A DNA stretch of 64,000 bases, from contig NZ_UWFN01000043.1 of assembly GCF_900602065.1 (NCBI RefSeq), positions 62,001 to 126,000 on the forward strand. Direction: 5' to 3'. This stretch comes from Pseudomonas viridiflava. GTDB taxonomy: Bacteria > Pseudomonadota > Gammaproteobacteria > Pseudomonadales > Pseudomonadaceae. Shown in pieces: positions 9,101 through 17,624 of this stretch. The notes under the pieces are model-generated. The model saw only the letters and a program-made list of their open reading frames with translations. It was not told where the DNA came from and made no database searches. The translations under genes were made by a program, and so were the position numbers. Position 1 is the stretch's first letter; every line of letters starts with the position of its first letter.

Positions 9101-11644
9101 CAGCCGCTGGAGCATGCGCTGGGCTACTCCCGATCAGCGTTTGCCAGCAGTTACAACGCGGGCAACCTGACCATGAGTTGCTATGCCTCGGTGCATGTCG
9201 TGTCAAACCTGCTGGTAATGGGCGAGTACCTCGAAAGAATCGAGGAGGAAATCGAGAGCGGGCTGGACTTCGCACGGCGCGTGCGTTTTCGCGATGTGGA
9301 AGATGCGTTGATGACCTTCGCCGGTTTCATCCGGTCGTTGCGTCAGGGCCACCCCTTGGGCGCTGACGGGGTGATCGGGGCGCGCGACAGCGCGATGACA
9401 CCCGTAGCATTCTGGGGATGGTTGTTTGCAGGTATCTGCAAATATATCTATCGCGATTTCGTCGGCTCGGCGCAGTGTCTGGAAAAGGCCTGTGGCCTTG
9501 CGTGGTCGACGCCTGCACATATTCACCTGTTCGATCTGCATTTTTTCAGCGTGTTGAATATGGCTGCCGGGTGCCGTAACGGGGCGGGCGCCGAGGGAGT
9601 GCTCGACCGCATGGCACCGCACCTGGAAAAACTGGAGCAGTGGGCGGCCCTCAACCCGCAGAACTTCAAGGACAAGGCCTTGTTGGTTCGAGCAGAAAAG
9701 GCCCGTGTGCAGGGCGATGATCTTGCGGCAATGACGCTCTATGAAGAGGCGATCACCGCCGCCGCCAACGGCGGCTTCGTCCATGTGCAGGCGCTGGCCC
9801 ATGAGTTGGCAGGCGAATTTCATCATGTTCGCGGGCTGTACACCTCTGCACGCAGTCATTACCGCAATGCGCGCGACTGCTATCACCGCTGGGGGGCGTC
9901 GGGCAAAGTGGCGGGTCTCGAAGCGCGCGGTGGCATTCTTCGTGCGCAGGCATCTTTGTCGCGGCCCTCGATCAGTATTTCCGTGGGGCAGGAGTCACTG
10001 GATCTGGTCTCGGTCATGAAGGCGTCTCAGGCGTTGTCCGGCGAGATCGTTCTGGACCGGCTGATCGGTATCCTGCTGACCCACACGGTTGTTCATGCAG
10101 GGGCGCAGCAGGCACGGCTGCTACTTGTCGAAGATGATGCACCGCAGGTCAGGGCTACCGGCAAGTTAAACGATTCGGGCATCGATATTGATTTGTCGGT
10201 GATGCGGCCTTCTGGCCGGGATCTACCGCTGTCGATGCTTTATACGGTCATGCGTACCGGACAATTGACTGTGATGGATAACGCCATGCAGCCGCATGCC
10301 TTCAGTGAAGACGAGTACTTCCGGGATCGCCTCATACGTTCCGTGCTGTGCCTGCCACTGGTCAAGCAGGGCGAGGTGGTGGGTGTGCTGTACTTGGAAA
10401 ACAACCTGGCGCCGGGTGTCTTCACTGCCAGCCGTACCGCTGTGCTTGAGTTGCTCGCCGGACAGGCCGCTATCTCGCTGGAAAATGCTCGTTTGTATGC
10501 TGAACTGCTGGAAGAAAACAGTCGGCGCAAAGAGATTGAAGCTGCACTGCGAACCAGCAAGGCGACTCTGGCATTGGGTCAGCGTATCAGTCAGTCGGGC
10601 AGCTTTCGCTGGGATCCAATCATCGATGAGGCGCAATGGTCCGACGAATTGTTTGCGGTCTGGGGGTTGCCGGTGACTGCCATTGCGCCTTCACTGCCCG
10701 AACTGAAACCGATGATTCACGCCGAGGACCTGCAAGCCTTCTCATTGATGTTGTCTCGGGCATTGCGCAGTTCCAGTGCGTTTGAGCACACGTTCCGTAT
10801 TGTCAGGCCGGATGGCGCGGTTCGTCACATTGAATTGCTCGGAGAGCCCGACGGAGATCAGTTTTTTGTCGGCGTGGTCAGCGACGTTACCGATCGCAAG
10901 CATATTGAGACCGCGCTGCGTACTGCCCGGGCGGAATTGGGCAGGGTGTCTCAGGCGACGACCATGGGTGAATTGGCGGCGTCGATTGCTCATGAAATCA
11001 ATCAGCCGCTGGCGTCTATTGTTTCAAATGCCAGCGCCAGCGTGCGCTGGTTGAGTCGGGACGTGCCGGTAGTAGAAGAGGCGCTGGCCGGGCTGGGTGA
11101 CATCGTCAGTGATGGCAAACGGGCCGCCGATATCGTCCGTGCGTTGCAGTCGCTGGCCAGGCAAGCACCGCTCAATCGTAAGCCGTTGTACATCAACGAA
11201 GTAATTCGACAAGTCGTATTGCTGACTGCCAGTGAGATCGAGCAGCGTCAGGTTTTGCTTTACAAGGCGGTCAGTGAACCTCAGCTGCAGGTGGAAGGGG
11301 ATGCCGTGCAGTTGCAGCAAGTGATCCTGAATCTGATCATGAATGCTGTGGATGCTATGAGCGATCTCCATGACAGGCCGCGTCGACTGGCGATCAGCTG
11401 CGATACCGTGGCCGGTGAATACGTTGTGGTGAGTGTCGAGGACAATGGCTTCGGGATTGATCCGGAGCACCTTGAGCGGGTGTTCGATGCGTTTTTCACC
11501 ACCAAGGAAAAAGGCATGGGCATGGGGCTGGCGATCTGCAGGTCAATCATCGACGCCCATGGCGGGATGCTGCGAGCGTTTTCCGGGCGGTCGAGCGGGG
11601 CGGTGTTTGTGTTTACCTTGCCGGTGGTGAGGCAAGGGCAATGA
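6104..11644 (+). CDS. Giant kinase-like / AAA ATPase / GAF / PAS / histidine kinase sensor protein
   Basis: The 1846-residue protein has the architecture annotated as trifunctional serine/threonine kinase, ATP-binding protein and sensor histidine kinase. A protein-kinase fold (~20-280) keeps HRD (H147-R148-D149) and APE-like SPEQ. A predicted ATPase follows with Walker A GQTGAGKS (347-354) and Walker B FFDD (D477-D478), then ~700 helical residues. GAF (~1300-1465), PAS (~1495-1600), a HisKA with acceptor H1630 (IAHEINQPLASI) and a HATPase with N1747 and DNGFG (D1780) complete it. The glycine loop and VAIK lysine are not recognisable, and DFG reads GFG at 167-169, so the first domain is probably a pseudokinase. 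The histidine kinase motifs are intact. Expected partners are the two receivers just upstream. Confidence 0.92.
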   Translation: MSSIRAALGSSIQAHADPQAEGYTPQWLALLSWDLLFVDGEIDRYRVHVQGCYRQWLIFRSSARQVESSRRRIEREYSLGARLAPQWALVPQAVVHTAEGPLLVCDDPGGQAFHELADGRISIDRFLRLALGAARAVGQAHGSGLLHRDIKPSNLIQGADGIVRLTGFGVSTEVQSGTPAAVDDAICGTLAYMSPEQAGRVGQQADQRGDLYALGMTLYELLTGRLPFEASDAVEWVYCHVARQPPSPRQFRDSIPVPLCQVIVQLIAKSPADRYQTACSLEADLRKCLTQWSEFQHIAAFEPAGKDCRQGSESQVLLTRPVEHQALHAAFSRVAESGLCELVLLSGQTGAGKSTLVRQLHQDLALSRVLFASGKFDQTAHNSPYASLAQALRSLIMRVLGETPEELQLWRDKLALAVAGHGRLIANLVPEIEFILGPQAPGPDLPANETRHLFHYVLQRFLNSFASPERPLVLFFDDLQWLDDATLSFISSFSTGQYRNILLILACRDGQADDCAMLGDFIRLLRRAPARLTEIQVGALDLDAVAQWVGLTLGAEAVLIKPLAVLVHEKTGGNPFFVGQLLRTLLEERLIRFDPRASQWRWDEERIRGHRHAENVIDLMVIRIARLPSQTRRVLGQMACVGASVDLRTLARISHADEPFLRAHLTPAIEAGLVVEDHQGFAFYHDRVQESAYELTPLAARSSEHARIARLLIADLEGRGRADQIFRITGHLQRIQLEPVDDTERRLFCALLVQAAQQAMESAAIHSALGYLVTARSLIIDCRWQDDAELSRELGMVHAQCLILDGQFERASQVIDELLSQVQSHVPRAEVYGLKVELQMLTCSYQDAAKTAGEGLRMFGIHIPVQIDDREVEQRYRFLLDVLGNRQISALADLPEMRNVSYEAAMGLMASMIAPASFIDDDLLFVLTCEMVLLSLEYGVCPAATHGLGWFGVALAHQYGAYEDAAAYAQLARTLVLRHGYASSESATLVALDQVCVWTQPLEHALGYSRSAFASSYNAGNLTMSCYASVHVVSNLLVMGEYLERIEEEIESGLDFARRVRFRDVEDALMTFAGFIRSLRQGHPLGADGVIGARDSAMTPVAFWGWLFAGICKYIYRDFVGSAQCLEKACGLAWSTPAHIHLFDLHFFSVLNMAAGCRNGAGAEGVLDRMAPHLEKLEQWAALNPQNFKDKALLVRAEKARVQGDDLAAMTLYEEAITAAANGGFVHVQALAHELAGEFHHVRGLYTSARSHYRNARDCYHRWGASGKVAGLEARGGILRAQASLSRPSISISVGQESLDLVSVMKASQALSGEIVLDRLIGILLTHTVVHAGAQQARLLLVEDDAPQVRATGKLNDSGIDIDLSVMRPSGRDLPLSMLYTVMRTGQLTVMDNAMQPHAFSEDEYFRDRLIRSVLCLPLVKQGEVVGVLYLENNLAPGVFTASRTAVLELLAGQAAISLENARLYAELLEENSRRKEIEAALRTSKATLALGQRISQSGSFRWDPIIDEAQWSDELFAVWGLPVTAIAPSLPELKPMIHAEDLQAFSLMLSRALRSSSAFEHTFRIVRPDGAVRHIELLGEPDGDQFFVGVVSDVTDRKHIETALRTARAELGRVSQATTMGELAASIAHEINQPLASIVSNASASVRWLSRDVPVVEEALAGLGDIVSDGKRAADIVRALQSLARQAPLNRKPLYINEVIRQVVLLTASEIEQRQVLLYKAVSEPQLQVEGDAVQLQQVILNLIMNAVDAMSDLHDRPRRLAISCDTVAGEYVVVSVEDNGFGIDPEHLERVFDAFFTTKEKGMGMGLAICRSIIDAHGGMLRAFSGRSSGAVFVFTLPVVRQGQ

Positions 11645-11706
11645 GACCTGGGCGCCTGCATCATCGGAATGCCGCCCAGGCCTGGCACCGTACACAGTAA
11701 TCACGT

Positions 11707-11789
11707 GAGACCGGCTTTAGCCGGGAGGAGGCCGGTACAGTCACTGAACAAGGACCGTCAGAAATACCGCCTTCCCGGTTAAAGCCGGT
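11707..11789. repeat. Inverted repeat, ACCGGCTTTAGCCGGGA family
   Basis: The left arm at 11710-11726 and right arm at 11773-11789 match in 16 of 17 bases as inverted copies. The same core appears at 20375-20465, 20563-20586 and 48143-48222. It lies in the spacer between the convergent giant kinase and hydrolase genes. Confidence 0.75.
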
Positions 11790-11941
11790 TCTACGTCGCA
11801 CTTCAGCTTGCGGGCAAGAATGGAATCTTCCATGTGAGATCGCACTCCTGCAGGGGGGATTCATCTTCCCCGCAGGATTCGAGCCTGGTCTGGGCGGCAT
11901 CCGACGATAACGGCGGTGCGATCATCAGATTCCTGGCTGAT

Positions 11942-12763
11942 TCAACCCCGAGCAAACTCCAGCAAATCCTTGTTCAACTCATCCTTGTGCGTGAAGTACA
12001 CCGCATGCGGTGCGCCGGGATAAACCTTGAGTTGCGCGCCCGGGATCAACGCGGCAGCCGCTTTGCCGGTGACGTCGAAATTGACCACTGCATCACCGTC
12101 GCCATGGATGACCAGCGTCGGCACATCAAACTTCGCCAGATCCGGACGGAAGTCAGTTTCCGAGAATGCCCCGACGCAGTCCAGAGTGCCTTTGATGCCG
12201 GCTTGCAGCGCCATGCCCTGCGTCCAGTCCAGCATGGGCTTGCCTACCGAAGAACCCGGTTGATCACTGCCCGTGAAGATCGGCCCAAAAGCATCCAGGA
12301 ACGCTGCACGGTCATTCAGTACGCCCGAGCGGATACCGTCGAAAATAGACGGGTCCATGCCTTCCGGGTGATCTTCGCGACGAATCATCAATGGCGTGAC
12401 CGCGCTCACCAGTACTGCTTTGGAGACGCGCTCGCTGCCATGACGGCCGATGTAACGCGCAACCTCGCCACCGCCCATTGAAAAGCCCACCAGCGTCACG
12501 TCGGTGAGATTCAGCGAAGTGATCAGCGCCTGCAGATCGTCAGCGAAGGTGTCGTAGTCATAACCTGTCCATGGCTGGCTGGAACGGCCGAATCCACGAC
12601 GGTCATGGGCGATGACCCGAAAGCCGTTTTCGGCCAGGAAGTTCATCTGGTATTCCCACATGTCGGCAGTCAACGGCCAACCGTGACACAGAACGATGGG
12701 CTGGCCGCTGCCCCAATCCTTGTAGTAAATCTGGGTGCCGTCAGTTGTGGTAATCGTAGGCAT
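11942..12763 (-). CDS. Alpha/beta hydrolase of the arylesterase / cofactor-free haloperoxidase group
   Basis: The 273-residue enzyme has a complete catalytic triad: nucleophile S95 in GFSMGG, acid D224 in HGDGDAVV and base H253 in [10 protein letters not shown]. The oxyanion motif HGWP is at residues 27-30. The strongly conserved N-terminus ([17 protein letters not shown]) is that of the non-haem chloroperoxidase/arylesterase group, which hydrolyses aryl or lactone esters and can show perhydrolase activity. No signal peptide is visible, so it should be cytoplasmic. The start is well supported by GGAG 8 bases upstream of the ATG. The divergent AraC regulator at 12998 is the likely controller. 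Confidence 0.9.
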   Translation of the reverse strand: MPTITTTDGTQIYYKDWGSGQPIVLCHGWPLTADMWEYQMNFLAENGFRVIAHDRRGFGRSSQPWTGYDYDTFADDLQALITSLNLTDVTLVGFSMGGGEVARYIGRHGSERVSKAVLVSAVTPLMIRREDHPEGMDPSIFDGIRSGVLNDRAAFLDAFGPIFTGSDQPGSSVGKPMLDWTQGMALQAGIKGTLDCVGAFSETDFRPDLAKFDVPTLVIHGDGDAVVNFDVTGKAAAALIPGAQLKVYPGAPHAVYFTHKDELNKDLLEFARG

Positions 12764-12997
12764 GATCTTCTCCGGGGGGAATAGACAAGGGTTTAAAGCT
12801 GAGCCCTCACGTTAGGCCTCGATGGCGTTCAAGTCTTTGGCATCGTCTGAAGCGTTCTTAACCTGCCTGTGAGCCTGAGGGGGCGGTGGCGCTGATTAAC
12901 CTTCGCTTCAGAACGTTTAATGTTTTGCAAAGGACTTTAAGGCCCGCCATCACCAGACTCGATCCCTGCCATACACCTCTGAGCAGGAGAGTCTGTA
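12764..12997. promoter_or_regulatory. Divergent promoter region, hydrolase / AraC regulator
   Basis: This 234-base spacer separates the leftward hydrolase from the rightward AraC gene. It holds a 9-base inverted repeat TCTGAAGCG (12846-12854) and CGCTTCAGA (12904-12912), 49 bases apart. Both arms are followed by similar CGTT-containing runs. It is a candidate operator pair for the AraC protein. Confidence 0.4.
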
Positions 12998-13684
12998 ATG
13001 AACGCGTTCAGCCCGTTATCCATCCGTCATATCGATCAAGCGGCCGTCAGCCAGGTTCCATCTTTCGACACCTTGTCGTCCGCTGTAGAAGAACTGATGA
13101 AGTCTGCATCGGTTGACGCCTCCCGCGAAGCGAGTCTGAAACTGCTGGAAAGCACTGTTACAACGCCGGGCATTGATCCGTTGGCCTACCGATTGATTTG
13201 CTCGCTGCTGCCAGCCCTGCGTGACCGTCAGGCTGATCATGACGACTCTGTCGAGCGTGCGATGCTGGTGCTTTGTTCGCATTTGTCTACGCGCTTCGAA
13301 ACACCCAAGGCCGCGCCGCAACCTTGCGAGAAGGTCGCCCTGTCGCCCTGGCAGGAGCGCCGCGCCAAGGAAATGATGTCCAGCCATATGGATCGCGGCC
13401 TGTCCATTGCTCAGATCGCTACCGAGTGTTCGTTGTCACGCAGCCACTTTTCCCGGGCATTCAAGAAAAATACCGGTTTTTCTCCACGGGACTGGTTCCT
13501 GCAAGTCCGCCTCGACAAGGCAAAGGCATTGCTGACCGAGACCAGTATTTCCATTTCTCGTATCAGCCTTGACTGTGGTTTCGCCGATCAGTCTCATTTC
13601 ACTCGTGTGTTTACCCGGGTCACAGGCCTGACGCCTTTCAACTGGAGACGCTCCCTGTCTACGCAAGGCCGTCAGGCGGGTTGA
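12998..13684 (+). CDS. AraC-family transcriptional regulator
   Basis: The 228-residue protein has a C-terminal AraC double HTH (~125-225), with IATECSLSRSHFSRAFK and ISLDCGFADQSHFTRVFTR. The ~115-residue N-terminus is short and does not resemble a full cupin arm, so effector sensing may be reduced or unusual. The start ATG has a clear AGGAG 8-9 bases upstream. The gene is divergent from the alpha/beta hydrolase, the probable target. Its stop abuts the stop of the convergent OprD porin with no spacer. It is paralogous to the partial AraC gene at the window start. Confidence 0.88.
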   Translation: MNAFSPLSIRHIDQAAVSQVPSFDTLSSAVEELMKSASVDASREASLKLLESTVTTPGIDPLAYRLICSLLPALRDRQADHDDSVERAMLVLCSHLSTRFETPKAAPQPCEKVALSPWQERRAKEMMSSHMDRGLSIAQIATECSLSRSHFSRAFKKNTGFSPRDWFLQVRLDKAKALLTETSISISRISLDCGFADQSHFTRVFTRVTGLTPFNWRRSLSTQGRQAG

Positions 13685-15004
13685 TCAGTTGAGGAGGTCC
13701 AACGGGTATTCGATAACCAGATAGAGCCGGTCGATATCGTCCCCGGCCTGCGCCGTATTGGCTCGATGAGAGACATGGGAAATATTCAGCGACAGGTCTT
13801 TGGCCGGTCCCGACTGCACGGTGTACTTGAGGTCAATGTCGCGTTCCCAGTGTCGCCCGCCCTTGCCCTGAATGGGCTGGTAGCGCCCGCGATCTTCGTC
13901 GAACGGATTGTAGGCCCCGCCTTGAGCGGCCTTAGTACCATCGATTTTGTCACCGGTGACGTAGCGGGTCATGAACTTGAGCCCCGGTACCCCCAGCGTC
14001 GCGAAATCCAGGTCGTATCGTGCTTGCCACGATTGTTCATGGGCGCCATTGAAGTCTGCGTACTTGATTGAGTTCGCCAGATAAATGGAGTCGCCTCCCA
14101 CGAAATCGAAAGGGCTGTCGCCGTCGATTTTCTGCCACGCAAACGTCAGTGCCTGGCTGCCAAAGCGGTATTTCGCCGACAGGCTGAGAGCGGTGTTATT
14201 GATCGATCCGGCATCTGCGTTGCCAGTGTCCAGGGTCCGGTAAACGTTGCTGTCCAGCAGTAATGAGCTGTCGGCTGAAAGCGCTTGATTCAGGTGCAGG
14301 TTGCCGTAGTACTGCTGCCAGGTATCAGACAATTGCGACGCGTAGATCGAGCCGCCCAATGGGCCGTCACCTGAAAACTCGATCCCGGCCAGACTGATGC
14401 TGTTATGGCGCGTGGTTGCGCCGTAACCGTCGAAGTCGTCTTGGGTACTTGAGGCGTTCTGATTCTTGAAAGCCGTGAAGTGTCCAGCGACCATTCGCAG
14501 CCCTTCAACTTCTTCGCTGTCGAGGAAAAAGCCGGTGGCGTATTCCGGTTGCAAGCGCTTGTCTGCGGTGTCGAATACCGGTGTTTCAACCTCCATCTCG
14601 CCAAACTTCAGCGTCGTTTTCGAATAGCGCAGCTTGAGGGCTGCGCCGCCGCTGGAGTAGTCGTGTTCAGCACGACCATCGCTGTCCAGCGGCAGCAGAC
14701 CGGCACCTGCATGTCCGCGTCCACCGTCCAGTTTCAGTCCATAAAAAGCGTGAGCATCGATACCGACGCCGACGTCTCCCTGAGTAAAACCTGATTTCAG
14801 ATTGGCGATAAAACCCTGCGCCCATTCCTGGCGATAGCTTTGCCCGTTATGGCCGGTGCGGTAGTCGTTGTGCAGAAAGAAATTGCGCGAGAGCAGGTTC
14901 AGGGTCGTATCTTCTACGAACCCATGTTCTTCAGCGCTGACCGTCAGCGCTCTGGTGGAGCCGAGGATTGCCAGCGCGGCAACCAGTGTGAAACGAACGT
15001 GCAT
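13685..15004 (-). CDS. OprD-family outer membrane porin
   Basis: The 439-residue protein begins with a Sec signal peptide (~1-24, ending TVSA before EEHGFVED), followed by the OprD hallmarks: NLLSRNFFLHNDYR near the mature N-terminus, EWAQGFIANLKSGFTQG, and alternating amphipathic strands up to a terminal YLVIEYPLDLLN. Length and pattern fit an 18-strand substrate-specific barrel for uptake of an amino acid, peptide or aromatic acid. The exact substrate cannot be inferred. It is convergent with the AraC gene, their stop codons adjacent at 13684/13685. A family-B inverted repeat lies ~125 bases upstream. Confidence 0.93.
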   Translation of the reverse strand: MHVRFTLVAALAILGSTRALTVSAEEHGFVEDTTLNLLSRNFFLHNDYRTGHNGQSYRQEWAQGFIANLKSGFTQGDVGVGIDAHAFYGLKLDGGRGHAGAGLLPLDSDGRAEHDYSSGGAALKLRYSKTTLKFGEMEVETPVFDTADKRLQPEYATGFFLDSEEVEGLRMVAGHFTAFKNQNASSTQDDFDGYGATTRHNSISLAGIEFSGDGPLGGSIYASQLSDTWQQYYGNLHLNQALSADSSLLLDSNVYRTLDTGNADAGSINNTALSLSAKYRFGSQALTFAWQKIDGDSPFDFVGGDSIYLANSIKYADFNGAHEQSWQARYDLDFATLGVPGLKFMTRYVTGDKIDGTKAAQGGAYNPFDEDRGRYQPIQGKGGRHWERDIDLKYTVQSGPAKDLSLNISHVSHRANTAQAGDDIDRLYLVIEYPLDLLN

Positions 15005-15093
15005 GAGCCTGCCCTTTATCGATGAGGTGCACAGGCTGGCAGGTTAGGGTAGGGAGGAATTGATTGGGTGTGCGCAAATGTTTTCATGGGATG

Positions 15094-15202
15094 AACAACA
15101 TGCAAACTACTGGATTGAAATGTATTTTCTGTAGGGGCTGCCGAAGGCTGCGATGCATTTCTCCTGACACACCGCGATCGCAGCCTTCGGCAGCTCCTAC
15201 AG
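15094..15202. repeat. GCTGCCGAAGGCTGCGA inverted repeat with conserved left flank
   Basis: Arms of 25 bases (15129-15153 and 15178-15202) pair with one mismatch. The 29 bases at 15094-15122 are identical to 36031-36059, which precede another copy of the same inverted repeat with the same offset. The repeated unit is therefore longer than the hairpin alone. Confidence 0.85.
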
Positions 15203-15378
15203 ACACCAATGTTTGCTGCGCGACAGCGCGGTGTCAGGGATGCGGTGTGATGTTCTGCGGGAATTGCGACTGCAGACAACATAAAGCACAAAACTACAAG
15301 GCAGGATGTCGGCAACCGTGCTTACCTGCCATCAGGTAAGCCTTGGCTATTTTCATCCCTCAGATCCGGACCTTTCCC

Positions 15379-16296
15379 ATGAATCGCAATGACCTGCGCC
15401 GAGTCGATCTCAATCTGTTGGTGATTTTTGAAGCATTGATGTTTGAGCGCAATCTGACTCGGGTCGCGGAAAAGTTGTTCATGGGGCAGCCCGCCGTCAG
15501 TGCTGCGTTGTCTCGTCTGCGCGATCTGTTTGACGACCCGCTGCTGTTGCGTAGCGGGCGCGGTATGGAGCCGACGGCGCGAGCGCTGGACATCCTCAAG
15601 GAAATCCAGCCTGCGCTGGATACGATTTCCGGTGCGGTCAGCCGCGCCAAGGATTTCGATCCTTCAACCAGTTGTGACGTATTCCGTATCGGCTTGTCCG
15701 ACGACGCCGAGTTCGGTCTGCTGCCACCCTTGCTGCATCAGTTGCGGGAAGAAGCACCTGGCATCATCCTGGTGGTTCGTCGTGCCAACTACCTGTTGAT
15801 GCCCGCATTGCTCGCCTCGGGAGAGATATCGGTGGGCGTCAGCTACACCACGGATTTGCCTGCCAATGCCAAGCGCAAGAAGTTGCGCGACATCGACTGC
15901 AAGGTGCTGCGCGGCGACTCCCGGCCTGGTGCGCTGACGCTCGACGAGTATTGCGAACGGCCTCACGCAATGGTGTCGTTCTCCGGAGACCTGTCCGGCA
16001 ACATCGATCTGGATCTGGCCAAAGTCGGGCGCACCCGCAAAGTGGTGCTGGGCGTGCCGCAGTTTAACGGCTTGCGTGCCTTGCTGGCTGGGACCGAACT
16101 GATCGCTACTGTGCCGGATTACGCTGCCTGTGCACTGGTGGAAGGCTGCGCGTTGCGTGCAGACGATCCGCCATTCCCGATCGTCCCGGCCGAGTTGTCG
16201 ATGGTCTGGAGCGGGGTGCACGACAATGATCCCGCCGAACGCTGGTTGCGCTCACGCATCAGCCAGCACATGTCCAAGACCCCTGACGTGAGTTGA
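15379..16296 (+). CDS. LysR-family transcriptional regulator
   Basis: The 305-residue protein starts at ATG 15379 (MNRNDLRRVDLNLL), the usual start for this LTTR subgroup; the frame is open further up to a TTG at 15343. The winged HTH (~8-70) reads LMFERNLTRVAEKLFMGQPA, then VSAALSRLRDLFDDPLLLRSG. The effector-binding domain begins near residue 95 (FRIGLSDDAEFGLLPPLL) and resembles the NodD/PbpR-like group. It precedes the DoxX / monooxygenase / amidohydrolase / YcaC-like operon on the same strand, separated by a very long inverted repeat, and is its most likely regulator. Confidence 0.9.
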   Translation: MNRNDLRRVDLNLLVIFEALMFERNLTRVAEKLFMGQPAVSAALSRLRDLFDDPLLLRSGRGMEPTARALDILKEIQPALDTISGAVSRAKDFDPSTSCDVFRIGLSDDAEFGLLPPLLHQLREEAPGIILVVRRANYLLMPALLASGEISVGVSYTTDLPANAKRKKLRDIDCKVLRGDSRPGALTLDEYCERPHAMVSFSGDLSGNIDLDLAKVGRTRKVVLGVPQFNGLRALLAGTELIATVPDYAACALVEGCALRADDPPFPIVPAELSMVWSGVHDNDPAERWLRSRISQHMSKTPDVS

Positions 16297-16306
16297 GGAG
16301 CGGTCT

Positions 16307-16397
16307 ATGTGAGAGCAGAGCTTGCTCGCGACGAGGCTGGACGCGATCTAACGTGAATCGCGTCCAGCCTCGTCGCGAGCAAGCTCTGCTCCCACAT
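16307..16397. repeat. Very long REP palindrome (41-base arms)
   Basis: The arms at 16307-16347 and 16357-16397 are complementary in 40 of 41 positions around a 9-base loop. Both ends carry the AGCTTGCTCGCGA REP core. The stem sits 10 bases after the LysR stop codon and 170 bases before the DoxX operon, so as RNA it would form a strong hairpin between the two transcription units. Confidence 0.9.
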
Positions 16398-16566
16398 GGG
16401 GGGGGCGCTATCTCGAACACCCTTGGCCGTGTTTTGCGCACGGCTGATCCAATAAAGCACAAGCATTCAATTATCATTTGGCTTTGACGCGGCACTATCG
16501 AATCCAGAGTTGGCCAGTACATGCAGCCCCGCTGTCTTGGCCACTTTCCAAATTCGTGGGTGCGTG

Positions 16567-16998
16567 ATGATTGATTCGACATTAGAAAACTTTTCCCTTG
16601 AAAACCGGGCCACCGACCTCGGTTTGCTGTTTCTCAGGATCAGCGCTGCTGCCTTTCTCCTGACCGTGCATGGTCTGCCCAAGCTGCTCGATTTCAACAA
16701 CCAGCTGACGCTTATCGAAGACCCGTTCCACATGGGAGCGCAGTTGACCCTGATTCTCGCGATTTTTGCCGAGGTTCTGTGCCCGCTGCTCATCGCGGCG
16801 GGGATCTTCGTGCGTCTTGCCTGCCTGCCCATTCTGTTTTTGTTGCTGGTTGCGCTGATCGTGGTCCACCCGGAGTGGACGCTGGAGCAGGGGCAGTTCG
16901 GCTGGTTGCTACTGATCATTTTTACTTCTGTGTTTATCGCCGGGCCTGGACGGCTCGCGGTTAACGCACGTTTCAAAGGAGTGGTTCGTTATGCCTGA
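16567..16998 (+). CDS. DoxX-family membrane protein
   Basis: The 143-residue protein has four hydrophobic segments and the DoxX features: an LGLLFLRISAAAFLLTVHG start to the core, HGLPKLLDF, and a conserved acidic residue in LAIFAEVLCPLLIAAG. The ATG at 16567 (MIDSTLENFS) was chosen over upstream in-frame starts. DoxX proteins are integral inner-membrane proteins linked to thiol, quinone or redox metabolism; the biochemical role is unsettled. The gene overlaps the following antibiotic-biosynthesis-monooxygenase gene by 8 bases, so the two are translationally coupled. Confidence 0.85.
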   Translation: MIDSTLENFSLENRATDLGLLFLRISAAAFLLTVHGLPKLLDFNNQLTLIEDPFHMGAQLTLILAIFAEVLCPLLIAAGIFVRLACLPILFLLLVALIVVHPEWTLEQGQFGWLLLIIFTSVFIAGPGRLAVNARFKGVVRYA

Positions 16999-17620
16999 TT
17001 CAAACTCTCTGGCCGAGGAAGCGGTCGTGGTCGGCCAGCCAGCATTCAATGAGGTTGTGACGCTGGTGATCAAGCACCGCATTCGCGCGGGGATGGAAGC
17101 TGACTACGAAGCGTGGTTGCGCCGCATTGTCGGGATCGCATCCGGATACCCAGGCCATTTGGGCGTCGACGTCATTCGCAGCAAGTCAGGTGGCCTGCAC
17201 TTGTTTACCTGTGTACTACGCTTCCATTCGACCGATGCGATGCAGCGCTGGCTGGATTCTGAAGAACGCAGCCAGTTGGTCAAGGAAGCCCATCCAATGC
17301 TCGCCGATGGCGACCAGACCGAAGTCAATCCGCACAACGAATTCTGGTTTACGCCGGCGTCCGAGGCGTCTGCGCCCCAGCCTCCACGCTGGAAGCAGGC
17401 ATGTGTGACGTTCCTGGTGATCTGTCCGCTGACCCTGCTGATTCCGCTGATCTGGGGTCCGGTTTTCGCCCTGAGTCCGTTGCTTGCCAACTACGTTGTA
17501 AGCACCGCACTGGTCACCGTGACCATCGTTCTGTTGGTCTGCTATCTGATGATGCCCGCCGCAACCCGTTTGTTCGCACCGTGGCTGAACGCCGGGCAAA
17601 AACAACCTCCTGTGGAGTGA
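16991..17620 (+). CDS. Antibiotic biosynthesis monooxygenase (ABM) domain protein with membrane tail
   Basis: The 209-residue protein has an ABM-like ferredoxin-fold domain at ~15-110 (VTLVIKHRIRAGMEADYEAW, GYPGHLGVDVIRS) and two C-terminal hydrophobic helices (~132-152 and ~162-185) that should anchor it in the inner membrane. ABM domains perform cofactor-free oxygenation or quinone chemistry, or act as dimeric stress proteins. The membrane tail matches a known ABM/transmembrane subfamily. It overlaps the DoxX gene by 8 bases and the amidohydrolase starts 4 bases after its stop, which marks one operon. Confidence 0.85.
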   Translation: MPDSNSLAEEAVVVGQPAFNEVVTLVIKHRIRAGMEADYEAWLRRIVGIASGYPGHLGVDVIRSKSGGLHLFTCVLRFHSTDAMQRWLDSEERSQLVKEAHPMLADGDQTEVNPHNEFWFTPASEASAPQPPRWKQACVTFLVICPLTLLIPLIWGPVFALSPLLANYVVSTALVTVTIVLLVCYLMMPAATRLFAPWLNAGQKQPPVE

Positions 17621-17624
17621 TGCC

